Source: Methylobacterium dankookense
Lineage (GTDB): Bacteria > Pseudomonadota > Alphaproteobacteria > Rhizobiales > Beijerinckiaceae
DNA: 64,000 bases
Reading direction: 5' to 3'
Assembly: GCF_902141855.1 (NCBI RefSeq)
Contig: NZ_CABFVH010000025.1
Location: 19,449 to 83,448 of the forward strand
Position 1 is the stretch's first letter. Each line of letters begins with the position of its first letter. Positions 1-8,833 of this stretch are shown in pieces. A program made the position numbers and the translations under genes. Under the pieces are notes generated by a model. The model saw only the letters and a program-made list of their open reading frames with translations. It was not told the origin of the DNA and did no database searches.

Positions 1-831
1 GATGAGCAGCTCGTCCTTGATGTAGGCGAGGAAGCGGAAGATCGAGAACCCGGCGAAGCGCGCGATGCCGCCGAGCACCAAGACGATGAACAGGAAGGCG
101 GTGACGTAGAAGGTGCCCACCAGCCAGGCGAGGTCGACGACCTTGCCGATGCCGTACTCGCCGATGGTGAAGGCCATGGCGCCGAAGGCGCCGAGGGGCG
201 CGAGCTTCACGATCATGCCGATGATGCGGAAGAAGATCTGCCCGGCGGTGTCGATCGCGTGGGAGATGCCCTCGGCCTTCGCGCCCATGCCGGTGACGAC
301 GACGCCGGTGAGGATCGAGATCAGCAGCACCTGCAGCAGGTCGCCGGTGGCGAAGGCGTCGAAGAAGCTCTTCGGGATGATCGCCATGATGTGGGCGATG
401 GTCGAATCGGCCGCCGCCTTCTGCGCATAGCCCGCGACCTTGCTGGCATCGAGCTTCGACGGGTCGGCGTGGAAGCCGGCGCCGGGCTGGATGATCTCGC
501 CGACGATGATGCCGATCAGCAGCGCGATGGTGGAGACCACCTCGAAGTAGATCAGCGCCTTCAGGCCCACGCGGCCGACCTTCTTCAGGTCTCCGATCGA
601 GGCGATGCCGTGCACGATGGTGCAGAAGATGATCGGCGCGATCATCATCTTGATCAGCGCCACGAAGGCGTCGCCGAGCCATTTCAGCGACTTGCCGAAC
701 TCGGGGTAGAGGTAGCCGACCGCCACGCCGAGGGCGATCGCGATCAGGACCTGGATGTAGAGGACCTTGTACCAGGGCTCCGAGGGAGCGGCCACGCCGT
801 GCGCCGCGGCGGGTTGGGGCATCTGGGCCAT
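1..831 (-). CDS. dctA: C4-dicarboxylate/cation symporter (DctA family), 3' end beyond window
   Basis: This inner-membrane secondary transporter would take up C4-dicarboxylates such as succinate, fumarate and malate with cations. The visible 277 codons read as a DAACS-family protein: a short N-terminus, then PWYKVLYIQVLIAIALGV as the first membrane segment, followed by YPEFGKSLKWLGDAFV and LIKMMIAPIIFCTIVHGIAS, the classic DctA/GltP signature. Further hydrophobic segments follow. The remaining C-terminal part, with the substrate-binding hairpins, lies left of base 1. The start is ATG at 831; an in-frame ATG at 822 is an alternative. It is transcribed divergently from the L,D-transpeptidase gene. 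The family assignment is firm; the exact substrate is inferred. Confidence 0.9.
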   Translation of the reverse strand, partial: MAQMPQPAAAHGVAAPSEPWYKVLYIQVLIAIALGVAVGYLYPEFGKSLKWLGDAFVALIKMMIAPIIFCTIVHGIASIGDLKKVGRVGLKALIYFEVVSTIALLIGIIVGEIIQPGAGFHADPSKLDASKVAGYAQKAAADSTIAHIMAIIPKSFFDAFATGDLLQVLLISILTGVVVTGMGAKAEGISHAIDTAGQIFFRIIGMIVKLAPLGAFGAMAFTIGEYGIGKVVDLAWLVGTFYVTAFLFIVLVLGGIARFAGFSIFRFLAYIKDELLI

Positions 832-1140
832 TCGCGTCACCCGTGCACGCCGGAGCGTGCATCCTCCGTCCCGGCCGGACGAGCCCGGCGCGGATGTTGA
901 TTTTTATCGACTGTGCCGGATTAACCGGGCTCGGAAGTCGGTCTAGCGGCTTTGCGACAGCGCCTCAACGGCGCCCGCACCCTCCGCCGCGCCCGATTGG
1001 TGACAAAATCCTGTCGATGGGCGGATAGGCCGCTTTCCGCAGGCCCCGCGCAGTTGCATTCAAGTATGTGCGGCTCGACCCGGCCGGGTGGCCCGGGATC
1101 TAGTGTCGATCCCGAGCATCGCGCCGTATCGGAGAGCCGC
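832..1140. other. Divergent intergenic region between dctA and the L,D-transpeptidase
   Basis: This 309-bp gap must hold the promoters of both divergent genes. I see short T-rich stretches near 898-910 but no convincing -35/-10 pair, no sigma-54 consensus for dctA and no coding frame with a credible start. Confidence 0.4.
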
Positions 1141-1569
1141 ATGATCCGGTCCGTCCGCTCCGGTGCCGCGTTCCTCGGCATCGCCCTCGCCTGGGCCGCA
1201 AGCGGGGCGGCCCAGGCCCGCGTCGTCGCGCGGATCGACCAGTCGAACCAGCTCATGCGCGTCTTCGTGAACGGCGAGCTGTCCTATATCTGGCCGGTTT
1301 CGACGGCGCGTCGCGGCTTCGTCACGCCGAACGGCAGCTTTCGCGTGGGGCTGATGGCGCCGATGTGGCGCTCGCGCACCTATCACGGCTCGCCGATGCC
1401 GCACGCGATGTTCTTCCGCGGCGGCTACGCCATTCACGGAACCTATGCGACGGGCCAGCTCGGGCGGCGGGCGAGCCATGGCTGCGTCCGCCTCAGCCCC
1501 GGCCATGCCCGCGCCCTGTTCGGGCTGGCGCGCCGATACGGCGGCGCCAGCGTCGTCATCCGGAACTGA
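1141..1569 (+). CDS. L,D-transpeptidase (YkuD domain), exported
   Basis: A 142-residue periplasmic L,D-transpeptidase, expected to make 3-3 peptidoglycan cross-links or attach proteins to peptidoglycan. Residues 1-26 form a signal peptide (MIRSVRSGAAFLGIALAW followed by small residues). The YkuD domain fills the rest, with the substrate histidine in AIHGTYATG and the catalytic motif SHGCVRLSP, nucleophile Cys115. The length fits a minimal single-domain family member with no LysM or other binding module. ATG at 1141 was chosen because it gives a proper signal peptide; longer upstream in-frame starts do not. It is monocistronic and converges on the CYTH-like gene with only 5 bp between stops. 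Confidence 0.88.
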   Translation: MIRSVRSGAAFLGIALAWAASGAAQARVVARIDQSNQLMRVFVNGELSYIWPVSTARRGFVTPNGSFRVGLMAPMWRSRTYHGSPMPHAMFFRGGYAIHGTYATGQLGRRASHGCVRLSPGHARALFGLARRYGGASVVIRN

Positions 1570-1574
1570 GCGCT

Positions 1575-2501
1575 TCAGCTCTGCGGCTGGGTCCGGCGCG
1601 GGCGCACGGTCCAGCGCTCGAAGGCGGCGGCCGGGTCCTCGGCGCCGGTGGCCGGCTCCTGCGGCTGCTGGATCGCGGCGCCGAGCGCCTGGGACAGGCT
1701 CTCGATCACGTCGTCGATGCGCGCGTCGGTGGCGGGCTTGTCGGCGGCGGGCGGCGTCGGCTGCGGCGCCTCGGGGGCGCTCGCCTGCGGAGCCTCGACG
1801 GGCGCCTCGGGCGCCGGCTCGCGCGGGGCCTCCGGCGCGGCGGCGACCACGGCGGCGGGCGCCGCCGCGCCTGCGCCACCCGCGATGCGACGGAGCGTGT
1901 TCACCACGCCGTCATCGCCCTCGGGCCGGGCTTCGGGCGCCCGCGGGGTGCTCGGGCTGCCGTAGCGGCCGAAGCCGAAGCGCGGCTCGATCAGGTCGAG
2001 CACCCCGTCGAGGGCGGCGTTGCTGAGGCCGATCTCGCCGGCCTGCGGCGCGCCCTGCAGGGCGACGGACTGGCGCTCATAGGCGGCGTCCGCGGTCACT
2101 TCCTGGCCGAACCAGGCCGGGGCGGCGAAGGCGTTGGCGTCGCCCTCGCTGTCGAAGGCGACGCTGATCAGGTCGAGGCTGCCGGGGCTGACGTAGCGGT
2201 CGATCAGCACCTCGCGGCCGGCGACCGACAGCGTCGTGCGGTCGTAGGCGGCCTTGCCGGGGCAGACGTCGAGGAGGGCGTCGCCGTGGGCGCGCGGCAC
2301 CTCGGTGCGCTCCTCCGCGAACCCGCCATCGGCGGCCTTGGCCACGAGCACGAGGTGGCATTGCTGGCCGTCGACGCGCACGAAGGAGGTCCGCCCGCCC
2401 TGGGGAGCGAAGTAGCCCTCGGTGATGCGCGCGCCGCCGCGCTCCTTGCGGATCAGGCGCACCAGCGAGGGCGCCACGAGGAATCGCCGGACAACGCTCA
2501 T
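1575..2501 (-). CDS. CYTH-like (triphosphate tunnel) domain protein with Ala/Pro-rich tail
   Basis: A 308-residue protein. Its first ~155 residues resemble the CYTH/triphosphate-tunnel fold: MSVVRRFLVAP at the start, ITEGYFAPQGGRTSFVRV as the second strand pair, ERTEVPRAHGDALL, then a FGQEVTAD segment that matches the end of CYTH domains. The usual N-terminal ExExK metal motif (EIERKFLV in typical members) reads SVVRRFLV, so both glutamates are missing and enzymatic activity is doubtful. Residues ~190-280 are a low-complexity Ala/Pro/Glu linker, followed by a short C-terminal segment. ATG 2501 has a good ribosome site (GGAGGTGAG) just upstream. Function is unknown; the family call is by motif similarity only. 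Confidence 0.7.
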   Translation of the reverse strand: MSVVRRFLVAPSLVRLIRKERGGARITEGYFAPQGGRTSFVRVDGQQCHLVLVAKAADGGFAEERTEVPRAHGDALLDVCPGKAAYDRTTLSVAGREVLIDRYVSPGSLDLISVAFDSEGDANAFAAPAWFGQEVTADAAYERQSVALQGAPQAGEIGLSNAALDGVLDLIEPRFGFGRYGSPSTPRAPEARPEGDDGVVNTLRRIAGGAGAAAPAAVVAAAPEAPREPAPEAPVEAPQASAPEAPQPTPPAADKPATDARIDDVIESLSQALGAAIQQPQEPATGAEDPAAAFERWTVRPRRTQPQS

Positions 2502-2768
2502 ACACTCACCTCCCATCAGGGGCCTTCCAGCGGTCCGACGACCGGAGGAGGGACGCTTCGGGCCACCCGGGATCCACGACCGGACCGGTCGCGCGAACCG
2601 GCGGGAGACCGGCCTCGAGACGGGTCCCCGCGCAGCGCTCAACCACCGGTCGAAAGATCCGCAGCAACCTCTCGTCCTTCAGGGACTACGCGGAAAGCGA
2701 GCGAAATCAAGACCGTGCCCCGCCGGAACCTGCGACGGGAGCCCCTCGTCCCCACGGAACCGCCCGTC

Positions 2769-3176
<408 letters not shown>

Positions 3177-3240
3177 CTATCGTCCTCCATTCGGGTCTCG
3201 CGCCCCAATATGGGGATGATGGCGCCGCCCGGTCAGCCGG

Positions 3241-4389
3241 TCACGCCGCCGCGCCCAGGGTGTCGGCCATGCGGGCCTCGCGCAGGCCCATCGGCAGGGG
3301 CGCCCCCGTCGTGGTGTCGATCGCGGTCTGGTGCTCGATCTCGGCGTTGATCTCGCCGCCGAGCAGCACGATCGTGGACGAGATCCAGATCCAGGTCATG
3401 AAGCCGATCACGGCGCCGAGCGAGCCGTAGGTCTCGTTGTAATTGCCGAAACTGGCGACGTACCACGAGAACAGCAGCGAGGCCGCGAGCCAGAGGAGGC
3501 AGGCCACGACGCTGCCGATTCCGACCCAGCGCCAGCGCGCCCGCTCGCGGCTCGGCCCGTAGCGGTAGAGCAGCGACAACCCGCCGAGCAGCACGAGGAG
3601 GAGCGCCGGCCAGCGCAGGGCGGCGAGCAGCCAGGCGGAATCGCTGATCCCGACGAAGCTGAACACCACCGGCAGCACCACGATGGAGGTGAGCGCCAGG
3701 ATGATGAAGACGAGGGCGCCCGCGGTGAAGGTGAGCGAGCGCAGGTTCAGCATCACGAAGCTGCGCTTCTCCTCCTCCTCGTAGACGACGTTGAGGGCAT
3801 CGAACATCGCCTTCATGGCGGCGTTGGCGCTCCACAGCGAGAGCAGCAGGCTCGTGAAGAAGGTGAGCCCCAGCGTGCCGCCGCCCTTGGCCGCGATGCG
3901 CTTGACCTGATCGCCGACGATCTCGATCGCCCCGGAGGGCAGCACGCCCTGCATCGCGGCGAGGTGGTCGTTGATGACGTTCACGTCCGCGAACAGGCCG
4001 TAGCAGGTGACCAGCGCGGCGACCGCGGGGAACAGGGAGAGCAGCGTGTAGAAGGTGACGCCCGCCGCCACCGAGAGCACGCGGTCCTTGTTGAACTCCA
4101 GATAGACGCGGTAGGCGATGTCCTTCCAGCCGCGATGCGGGATCTCCTCGGGGCTGGCGGCGGTGCGCCCGCGGTCGGACTGCGTCGCGGCGACCCGGCG
4201 GGCGGCCCGGCCGGCATAGGACACCGCCCCCGACCCGTTCCGCTCCGGCGGCGCCTCCTGCCCCTCCGCCGGCGCGGCACGGCGCGGCGCCGCGGCGAAG
4301 GCGACGAGGGCGGTGCCGAGAAGGAGGGTCCAGAGGAGCGAGGCGGTCTCGGGCGACGGCGTCGGCCGCGCGGATCTGGGCGAGGTCAT
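3241..4389 (-). CDS. YihY/virulence factor BrkB family membrane protein
   Basis: A 382-residue inner-membrane protein of the YihY/BrkB family, whose biochemical role is not settled. After a poorly conserved N-terminus with one hydrophobic segment (SLLWTLLLGTALVAF) comes the family core: AYRVYLEFNKDRVLSVAAG, VTFYTLLSLFPAVAALV, SLWSANAAMKAMFDALNVVY, and the conserved end YGSLGAVIGFMTWIWISS followed by LLGGEINAEIE. About six membrane segments are visible. I chose ATG 4389; a GTG 36 bp upstream is also in frame, and neither has a strong ribosome site. It lies downstream of matB on the same strand but 100 bp away. Confidence 0.85.
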   Translation of the reverse strand: MTSPRSARPTPSPETASLLWTLLLGTALVAFAAAPRRAAPAEGQEAPPERNGSGAVSYAGRAARRVAATQSDRGRTAASPEEIPHRGWKDIAYRVYLEFNKDRVLSVAAGVTFYTLLSLFPAVAALVTCYGLFADVNVINDHLAAMQGVLPSGAIEIVGDQVKRIAAKGGGTLGLTFFTSLLLSLWSANAAMKAMFDALNVVYEEEEKRSFVMLNLRSLTFTAGALVFIILALTSIVVLPVVFSFVGISDSAWLLAALRWPALLLVLLGGLSLLYRYGPSRERARWRWVGIGSVVACLLWLAASLLFSWYVASFGNYNETYGSLGAVIGFMTWIWISSTIVLLGGEINAEIEHQTAIDTTTGAPLPMGLREARMADTLGAAA

Positions 4390-4491
4390 CGGGGAAAAGG
4401 CACCGGCGCGCGCGGATCCGCGCACACGGCCAAACGCCAGCGCGGCCGCCGCGTTCCGCGCGCCCTGTGGACCTGCCGGCTCAGCGCGCGA

Positions 4492-6003
4492 TCAGCCTCC
4501 GTAGAGGCCGGCATGCGTCTCGCGCAGGACGTTCTTCTGGACCTTGCCCATGGCGTTGCGCGGCAGCTCGGGGGCGAAGAGCACCCGCTTCGGGCATTTG
4601 AACTTGGCGAGCCGGCCTTCGAGATGGGCGAGGATCGCCGCCTCGTCCGGCGCGCCCTCCCCCGGCACGACCACCGCCGTGACGCCCTCGCCGAAATCGG
4701 CATGCGGCAGGCCGATCACCGCGGATTCGACCACGCCCGGCAGGGCGTCGATCTCGGTCTCGACCTCCTTCGGGTAGACGTTGAAGCCGCCCGTGATGAT
4801 GAGGTCCTTGCCGCGGCCGACGATGTGGACGTAGCCGCGGGAATCGACCTTGCCGAGGTCGCCGGTGATGAAGAACCCGTCCGCCTTGAACTCGGCCGCC
4901 GTCTTCTCCGGCATGCGCCAGTAGCCCTTGAAGACGTTGGGCCCGCGGACCTCGATCATGCCGACCTCGTCTTGGGGCAGCGCCTTCCCGCTCTCGGGAT
5001 CGACCACGCGGAGCGCCACGCCCGGCAAGGGCATGCCGACCGTGCCCGCCACCCGGTCGCCCGCGTAGGGGTTCGAGGTGCTCATGTTGGTCTCGGTCAT
5101 GCCGTAGCGCTCGAGGATGGCGTGGCCGGTGCGGGCCTGCCATTCGCGGTGCGTCTCGGCGAGCAGCGGCGCCGAGCCCGATACGAAGAGCCGCATCCCG
5201 GCCGCCGCCGCGCGGTCGAGGCCGGGCTCCTTGAGGAGGCGCGTGTAGAAGGTCGGCACGCCCATCATCGCGGTCGCCCGGCCCATCAGCGAGAGGATCA
5301 GCTTCGAATCGAGCCTGGGCAGGAACAGCATCGTGCCGCCGGAGGCGAGCACCGTGTTGGTCGCCACGAACAGGCCGTGGGTGTGGAAGACCGGCAGGGC
5401 GTGGATCAGCACGTCGTCGGCGGTGAAGCGCCAGTACTCAACCAGGGTGCGGGCATTCGAGGCGAGGTTGTCGTGGCTGAGCATGGCGCCCTTGGAGCGC
5501 CCGGTCGTGCCCGAGGTGTAGAGGATCGCGGCGAGGTCCTCGGGGCCGCGCTCCACATCCGTGAAGGCCTCGGTCTCGCGGTCGGCGGCCTCGCTGGCGC
5601 TGCCGCGTCCCGCCGAATCGAGGGTCAGCACCCGCGGCACGGCCTGGGTGACGGCGGCGAGCGCCTCCTGCCGGGCCGGATCGCAGACGAAGACCGCGGG
5701 CTCGGCATCGCCCAGGAAGTAGCCGATCTCGGCCGGCGTGTAGGCGGTGTTGAGCGGCAGGAAGACCGCGCCGGCCCGGACCGCGCCGAGATAGAGGAAC
5801 ACGACCTCCGCGCTCTTCTCGACCTGCGCGGCGACGCGGTCGCCGGGCTTCACGCCGAGGGCGACCAGGGCCGCGGCATAGGCGCCGGAGCGCAGCAGGA
5901 GGTCGCCGTAGCTGTAGCGGCGGCCCTCCGGCGTCTCGATGAAGGTCTTGTCCGGATCGGCGGGCAGGTTCTCCCGCACCAGGGCGAAAAGGTGGTTCGT
6001 CAT
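4492..6003 (-). CDS. matB: Malonyl-CoA synthetase (MatB-type acyl-CoA ligase)
   Basis: A 503-residue member of the ANL adenylate-forming superfamily, predicted to convert malonate, ATP and CoA to malonyl-CoA in the cytoplasm. The P-loop-like motif YTSGTTGRSKGAMLSH, the ERYGMTETNM motif and the C-terminal GRGKDLIITGGFNVYPKEVE hinge are all intact, and the catalytic lysine region NAMGKVQKNVLRE is present. Length and start (MTNHLFALVRENLPAD) match characterised rhizobial MatB proteins. In alphaproteobacteria matB often sits with malonate uptake and decarboxylase genes; none is adjacent here. A methylmalonyl- or related acyl-CoA specificity cannot be excluded. Confidence 0.88.
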   Translation of the reverse strand: MTNHLFALVRENLPADPDKTFIETPEGRRYSYGDLLLRSGAYAAALVALGVKPGDRVAAQVEKSAEVVFLYLGAVRAGAVFLPLNTAYTPAEIGYFLGDAEPAVFVCDPARQEALAAVTQAVPRVLTLDSAGRGSASEAADRETEAFTDVERGPEDLAAILYTSGTTGRSKGAMLSHDNLASNARTLVEYWRFTADDVLIHALPVFHTHGLFVATNTVLASGGTMLFLPRLDSKLILSLMGRATAMMGVPTFYTRLLKEPGLDRAAAAGMRLFVSGSAPLLAETHREWQARTGHAILERYGMTETNMSTSNPYAGDRVAGTVGMPLPGVALRVVDPESGKALPQDEVGMIEVRGPNVFKGYWRMPEKTAAEFKADGFFITGDLGKVDSRGYVHIVGRGKDLIITGGFNVYPKEVETEIDALPGVVESAVIGLPHADFGEGVTAVVVPGEGAPDEAAILAHLEGRLAKFKCPKRVLFAPELPRNAMGKVQKNVLRETHAGLYGG

Positions 6004-6013
6004 GGAGCGAACC

Positions 6014-6060
6014 CCTAGAACATGATGCGGGAGAGTGGAATCCGGTTTTCCGGACTCGCC
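6014..6060. repeat. Dispersed palindromic repeat fragment upstream of matB
   Basis: The segment beginning CTAGAACATGATGCGGGAG and continuing through GTGGAATCCGGTTTTCCGG resembles the short palindromic repeats scattered through many alphaproteobacterial genomes (a GTGGAATCCGGTTTT core next to CATGAT). It sits 10 bp upstream of the matB start codon. That it is dispersed is inferred from familiarity with this motif, not from a search. Confidence 0.5.
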
Positions 6061-6104
6061 GCGCCTTCCCAAGGGGATAGCGCGGGGATCGCGCGGCCTC
6101 CGAC

Positions 6105-6142
6105 TTGGCCTCGATTATTTGGCCTCGATTATTTGGCCTCGG
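6105..6142. repeat. 14-bp tandem repeat spanning a stop codon
   Basis: TTGGCCTCGATTAT occurs twice in tandem (6105-6118 and 6119-6132), followed by a third partial copy (TTGGCCTCGG). It covers the last codons and the stop codon of the small exported protein gene and looks like a slippage duplication. Confidence 0.8.
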
Positions 6143-6470
6143 TGCCGGGCTGGCGGCCGGGCAGATCGCCGGGCTTGATCACCGGCATGGAGCCGGTGCT
6201 CGATTCCGGCGGCTTCACCACCATGCCCTCGGCGGCATTGCCGGGCGGCTTGATGACGCCGTCGTTCTTCTTGAGCGTGTCGCTCAGGTTCGAATCCTTC
6301 GGCGGCGCGTCCGCCTCGGGCCGGACCCGGTCCGGCGGCGTCTGGCTCTGCGGCGGCAGCGCAGGGTCGCTGTCGCGGTTCTTCAAGGGCGCGTCGGGGT
6401 TCTGGGCGAGCGCGGTCGCCGCGACCAGGGCGATGGCGGCGGCGGCGAGCCCGGTGAGGATCCTCTGCAT
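6129..6470 (-). CDS. Small proline-rich exported protein, unknown function
   Basis: A 113-residue hypothetical protein. Residues 1-22 form a clear Sec signal peptide (MQRILTGLAAAAIALVAATA then LAQ, a signal peptidase I-type end). The mature part is hydrophilic and proline/lysine-rich, with repeated IKPPG / VKPPES / IKPGD motifs, so it is probably unstructured in the periplasm. The start at ATG 6470 is well supported by a GAGGGAGG ribosome site. Its last codons lie inside a 14-bp tandem repeat. No function is recognisable. It lies between matB and the aminotransferase on the same strand. Confidence 0.7.
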   Translation of the reverse strand: MQRILTGLAAAAIALVAATALAQNPDAPLKNRDSDPALPPQSQTPPDRVRPEADAPPKDSNLSDTLKKNDGVIKPPGNAAEGMVVKPPESSTGSMPVIKPGDLPGRQPGTEAK

Positions 6471-6607
6471 CTCTGGCCTCCCTCTCGGGTTGCGGGGTGC
6501 AGCATTCTCTTCACGCGAACTCGGCATCCACGTCCCTCGAAAATGCTTCGCGCGTGAGCGCGTCGAGCCAGGGGAACGAGGGGAGGTGGAATCCGTTCCT
6601 GCGCGCC

Positions 6608-7462
6608 TCAGCTTGCGCGGGCCATCTCCACGTAAAGCGCGCGCAGGCGCCGGGTGAGCGGTCCGGGCCGGCCCGCGCCGACCGTGCGACCGTCGATCTC
6701 CACCACCGGCATCACGAAGGCGGAGGCGCTGGTGTAGAAGGCCTCCTCGGCCGCATAGGCCTCCTCGACCGAGAACAGGCGCTCCTCGACGCGCAGATCC
6801 GATTCCGCCGCGAGGCGGAGCACGGCGGCGCGGGTGATGCCGGGCAGGAGCGCGGTGGAGAGCGGGCGGGTGACGAGCGTCCGGTCCTTCGTGACGATGA
6901 AGGCGGTGGAGGACGAGCCCTCGGTGACGGCGCCGTCCTCGACCATCCAGGCCTCGGCCACGCCCGCCTGCGCCGCCGCCTGCTTGGCGAGGACCTGGGC
7001 GAGCAGCGCCACCGACTTGATGTCGCGCCGCTTCCAGCGGATGTCCTCGACGGTGACGACCTTGGCGCCGGTCTCGGCGAGCGGGTTCGCCGAGACCTTC
7101 TTGGCCTGCGTGAACATCACCACGGTCGGCGCCACGTCGGCCGGCGGGAAGGCGAAGTCGCGCTCGTACACGCCGCGGGTCACCTGCATGTAGACGAGCC
7201 CCTCGGCGAGCCCGTTGCGGGCGACGAGCTCCGTCTCCAGCCGCACCCACTCCTCCAGGCTATGGGGGTTGCGGATGCCGATCTCGCCGAGCGAGCGATC
7301 GAGCCGGGCGAGATGGGCCGCGTTGTCGACGAGCTTGCCGTCGAGCACGGCCGAGACCTCGTAGATCCCGTCCGCGAACAGGAAGCCGCGGTCCATCACC
7401 GGGATCCTGGCCTGCGCGAAGGGCAGGAACTCGCCGTTGAGGTAGACGATGCGGTCGGTCAC
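6608..7462 (-). CDS. dat: D-amino-acid aminotransferase (fold type IV PLP enzyme)
   Basis: A 284-residue pyridoxal-phosphate enzyme of the branched-chain/D-alanine aminotransferase class, predicted to interconvert D-alanine and alpha-keto acids for D-glutamate or peptidoglycan supply. Diagnostic features are VYLNGEFLPFAQARIPVMDR with GFLFADGIYEV at the N-terminus, RRDIKSVALL containing the PLP lysine (K149), VEDGAVTEGSSSTAF with the conserved glutamate, and LLPGITRAAVL. The RGVYERDF segment is typical of DAAT proteins. Length is normal. Start ATG 7462. Other fold-IV transaminases such as 4-amino-4-deoxychorismate lyase are less likely, given the whole-length match. Confidence 0.85.
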   Translation of the reverse strand: MTDRIVYLNGEFLPFAQARIPVMDRGFLFADGIYEVSAVLDGKLVDNAAHLARLDRSLGEIGIRNPHSLEEWVRLETELVARNGLAEGLVYMQVTRGVYERDFAFPPADVAPTVVMFTQAKKVSANPLAETGAKVVTVEDIRWKRRDIKSVALLAQVLAKQAAAQAGVAEAWMVEDGAVTEGSSSTAFIVTKDRTLVTRPLSTALLPGITRAAVLRLAAESDLRVEERLFSVEEAYAAEEAFYTSASAFVMPVVEIDGRTVGAGRPGPLTRRLRALYVEMARAS

Positions 7463-7525
7463 GGCGCGCGGGCCTTTCGTTGCGGTGCGATTGTCGGGGC
7501 GAAGCAGGATTCGTGCGGGTCCGGG

Positions 7526-8833
7526 TCAGGCCTCCCCGAACACCCGCTCGAAGATCGTGTCCACGTGCTTGAGGTGGTAGCCGAGGTCGAAGCACTCCTC
7601 GATCTGCTCGGGCTTCAGGGCCGCGGTGACCTCGGGATCGGCCTTGAGCAGGGTGAGGAAGTCGCCCTCCCCGCGCCAGACCGGCATCGCGTTGCGCTGG
7701 ACGAGGCGGTAGGCGTCCTCGCGGGAGACGCCGGCCTGGGTCAGCGCCAGCAGAACGCGCTGCGAGTGGACGAGGCCGCCGAGCCGGTCGAGGTTCTTCT
7801 GCATGTTGGCCGGGTAGACCAGCAGCTTGTCGATCACCCCGGTCATGCGCGCGAGGGCGAAGTCGAGGGTCACGGTGGCGTCCGGGCCGATCATGCGCTC
7901 CACCGAGGAGTGCGAGATGTCCCGCTCGTGCCAGAGCGCCACGTTCTCCATGGCGGGGGTCACGTAGCCGCGTACCATGCGGGCGAGGCCGGTGATGTTC
8001 TCGGTGAGCACCGGGTTGCGCTTGTGCGGCATCGCCGAGGAGCCCTTCTGCCCCTCCGAGAAGAATTCCTCCGCCTCCAGCACCTCCGTGCGCTGCAGGT
8101 GGCGCACCTCGATGGCGAGGCGCTCCAGGGACGAGGCGATGACGCCGAGCGTCGCGAAGAACATGGCGTGCCGGTCGCGCGGGATGACCTGCGTCGAGAC
8201 CGGCTCCGGCTTCAGGCCCATCTGCGCGGCGACGTAGTCCTCGACCCGCGGATCGATGTTGGCGAAGGTGCCGACCGCGCCGGAGATCGCGCAGGTCGCG
8301 ACCTCCTCGCGGGCCGCCACGAGGCGGGCGCGGTTGCGCGCGAACTCCGCATAGGCCTGGGCGAGCTTGAGGCCGAAGGTGACCGGCTCGGCATGGATGC
8401 CGTGCGAGCGGCCGATGGTCGGCGTTCCCTTGTGCTCGAAGGCACGGCGCTTGAGGGCGGCGAGCAGCGCGTCGACATCCTCGATCAGGATGTCGGCGGC
8501 GCGCACGAGCTGCACGTTGAGGCAGGTATCGAGCACGTCCGACGAGGTCATGCCCTGGTGCACGAAGCGGGCATCCGGCCCGACGATCTCGGCGAGATGG
8601 GTGAGGAAGGCGATGACGTCGTGCTTCGTCACCGCCTCGATCGCGTCGATGCGGGCCACGTCGAAGACCGCGTCGCGGCCCTTCTCCCAGACCGTCGCGG
8701 CGGCCGATTCCGGCACCACGCCGATCTGGCTGAGCGCGGTCGTCGCGTGCGCCTCGATCTCGAACCAGATCCGGAAGCGCGTCTCCGGCGACCAGATCGC
8801 GCTCATCGCGGGACGGCTGTAGCGGGGGATCAT
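7526..8833 (-). CDS. purB: Adenylosuccinate lyase
   Basis: A 435-residue fumarase/aspartase-superfamily lyase that acts twice in purine synthesis, on SAICAR and on adenylosuccinate. MIPRYSRPAMSAIWSPETRF is the typical PurB start. The motif TSSDVLDTCLNVQLVRA, the histidine in IGRSHGIHAEPVTFG, and the signature GQKGSSAMPHKRNPVLTE with the mobile catalytic serine loop are intact. The C-terminal LGYHLKHVDTIFERVFGE matches alphaproteobacterial proteins. Start ATG 8833. The aminotransferase gene follows 63 bp downstream on the same strand. Confidence 0.96.
   Translation of the reverse strand: MIPRYSRPAMSAIWSPETRFRIWFEIEAHATTALSQIGVVPESAAATVWEKGRDAVFDVARIDAIEAVTKHDVIAFLTHLAEIVGPDARFVHQGMTSSDVLDTCLNVQLVRAADILIEDVDALLAALKRRAFEHKGTPTIGRSHGIHAEPVTFGLKLAQAYAEFARNRARLVAAREEVATCAISGAVGTFANIDPRVEDYVAAQMGLKPEPVSTQVIPRDRHAMFFATLGVIASSLERLAIEVRHLQRTEVLEAEEFFSEGQKGSSAMPHKRNPVLTENITGLARMVRGYVTPAMENVALWHERDISHSSVERMIGPDATVTLDFALARMTGVIDKLLVYPANMQKNLDRLGGLVHSQRVLLALTQAGVSREDAYRLVQRNAMPVWRGEGDFLTLLKADPEVTAALKPEQIEECFDLGYHLKHVDTIFERVFGEA

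Noticed and set aside
3331..6018. An 895-codon + strand frame opposite the YihY and MatB genes
   Set aside because: It is antisense to two clear protein families and has low-complexity composition.
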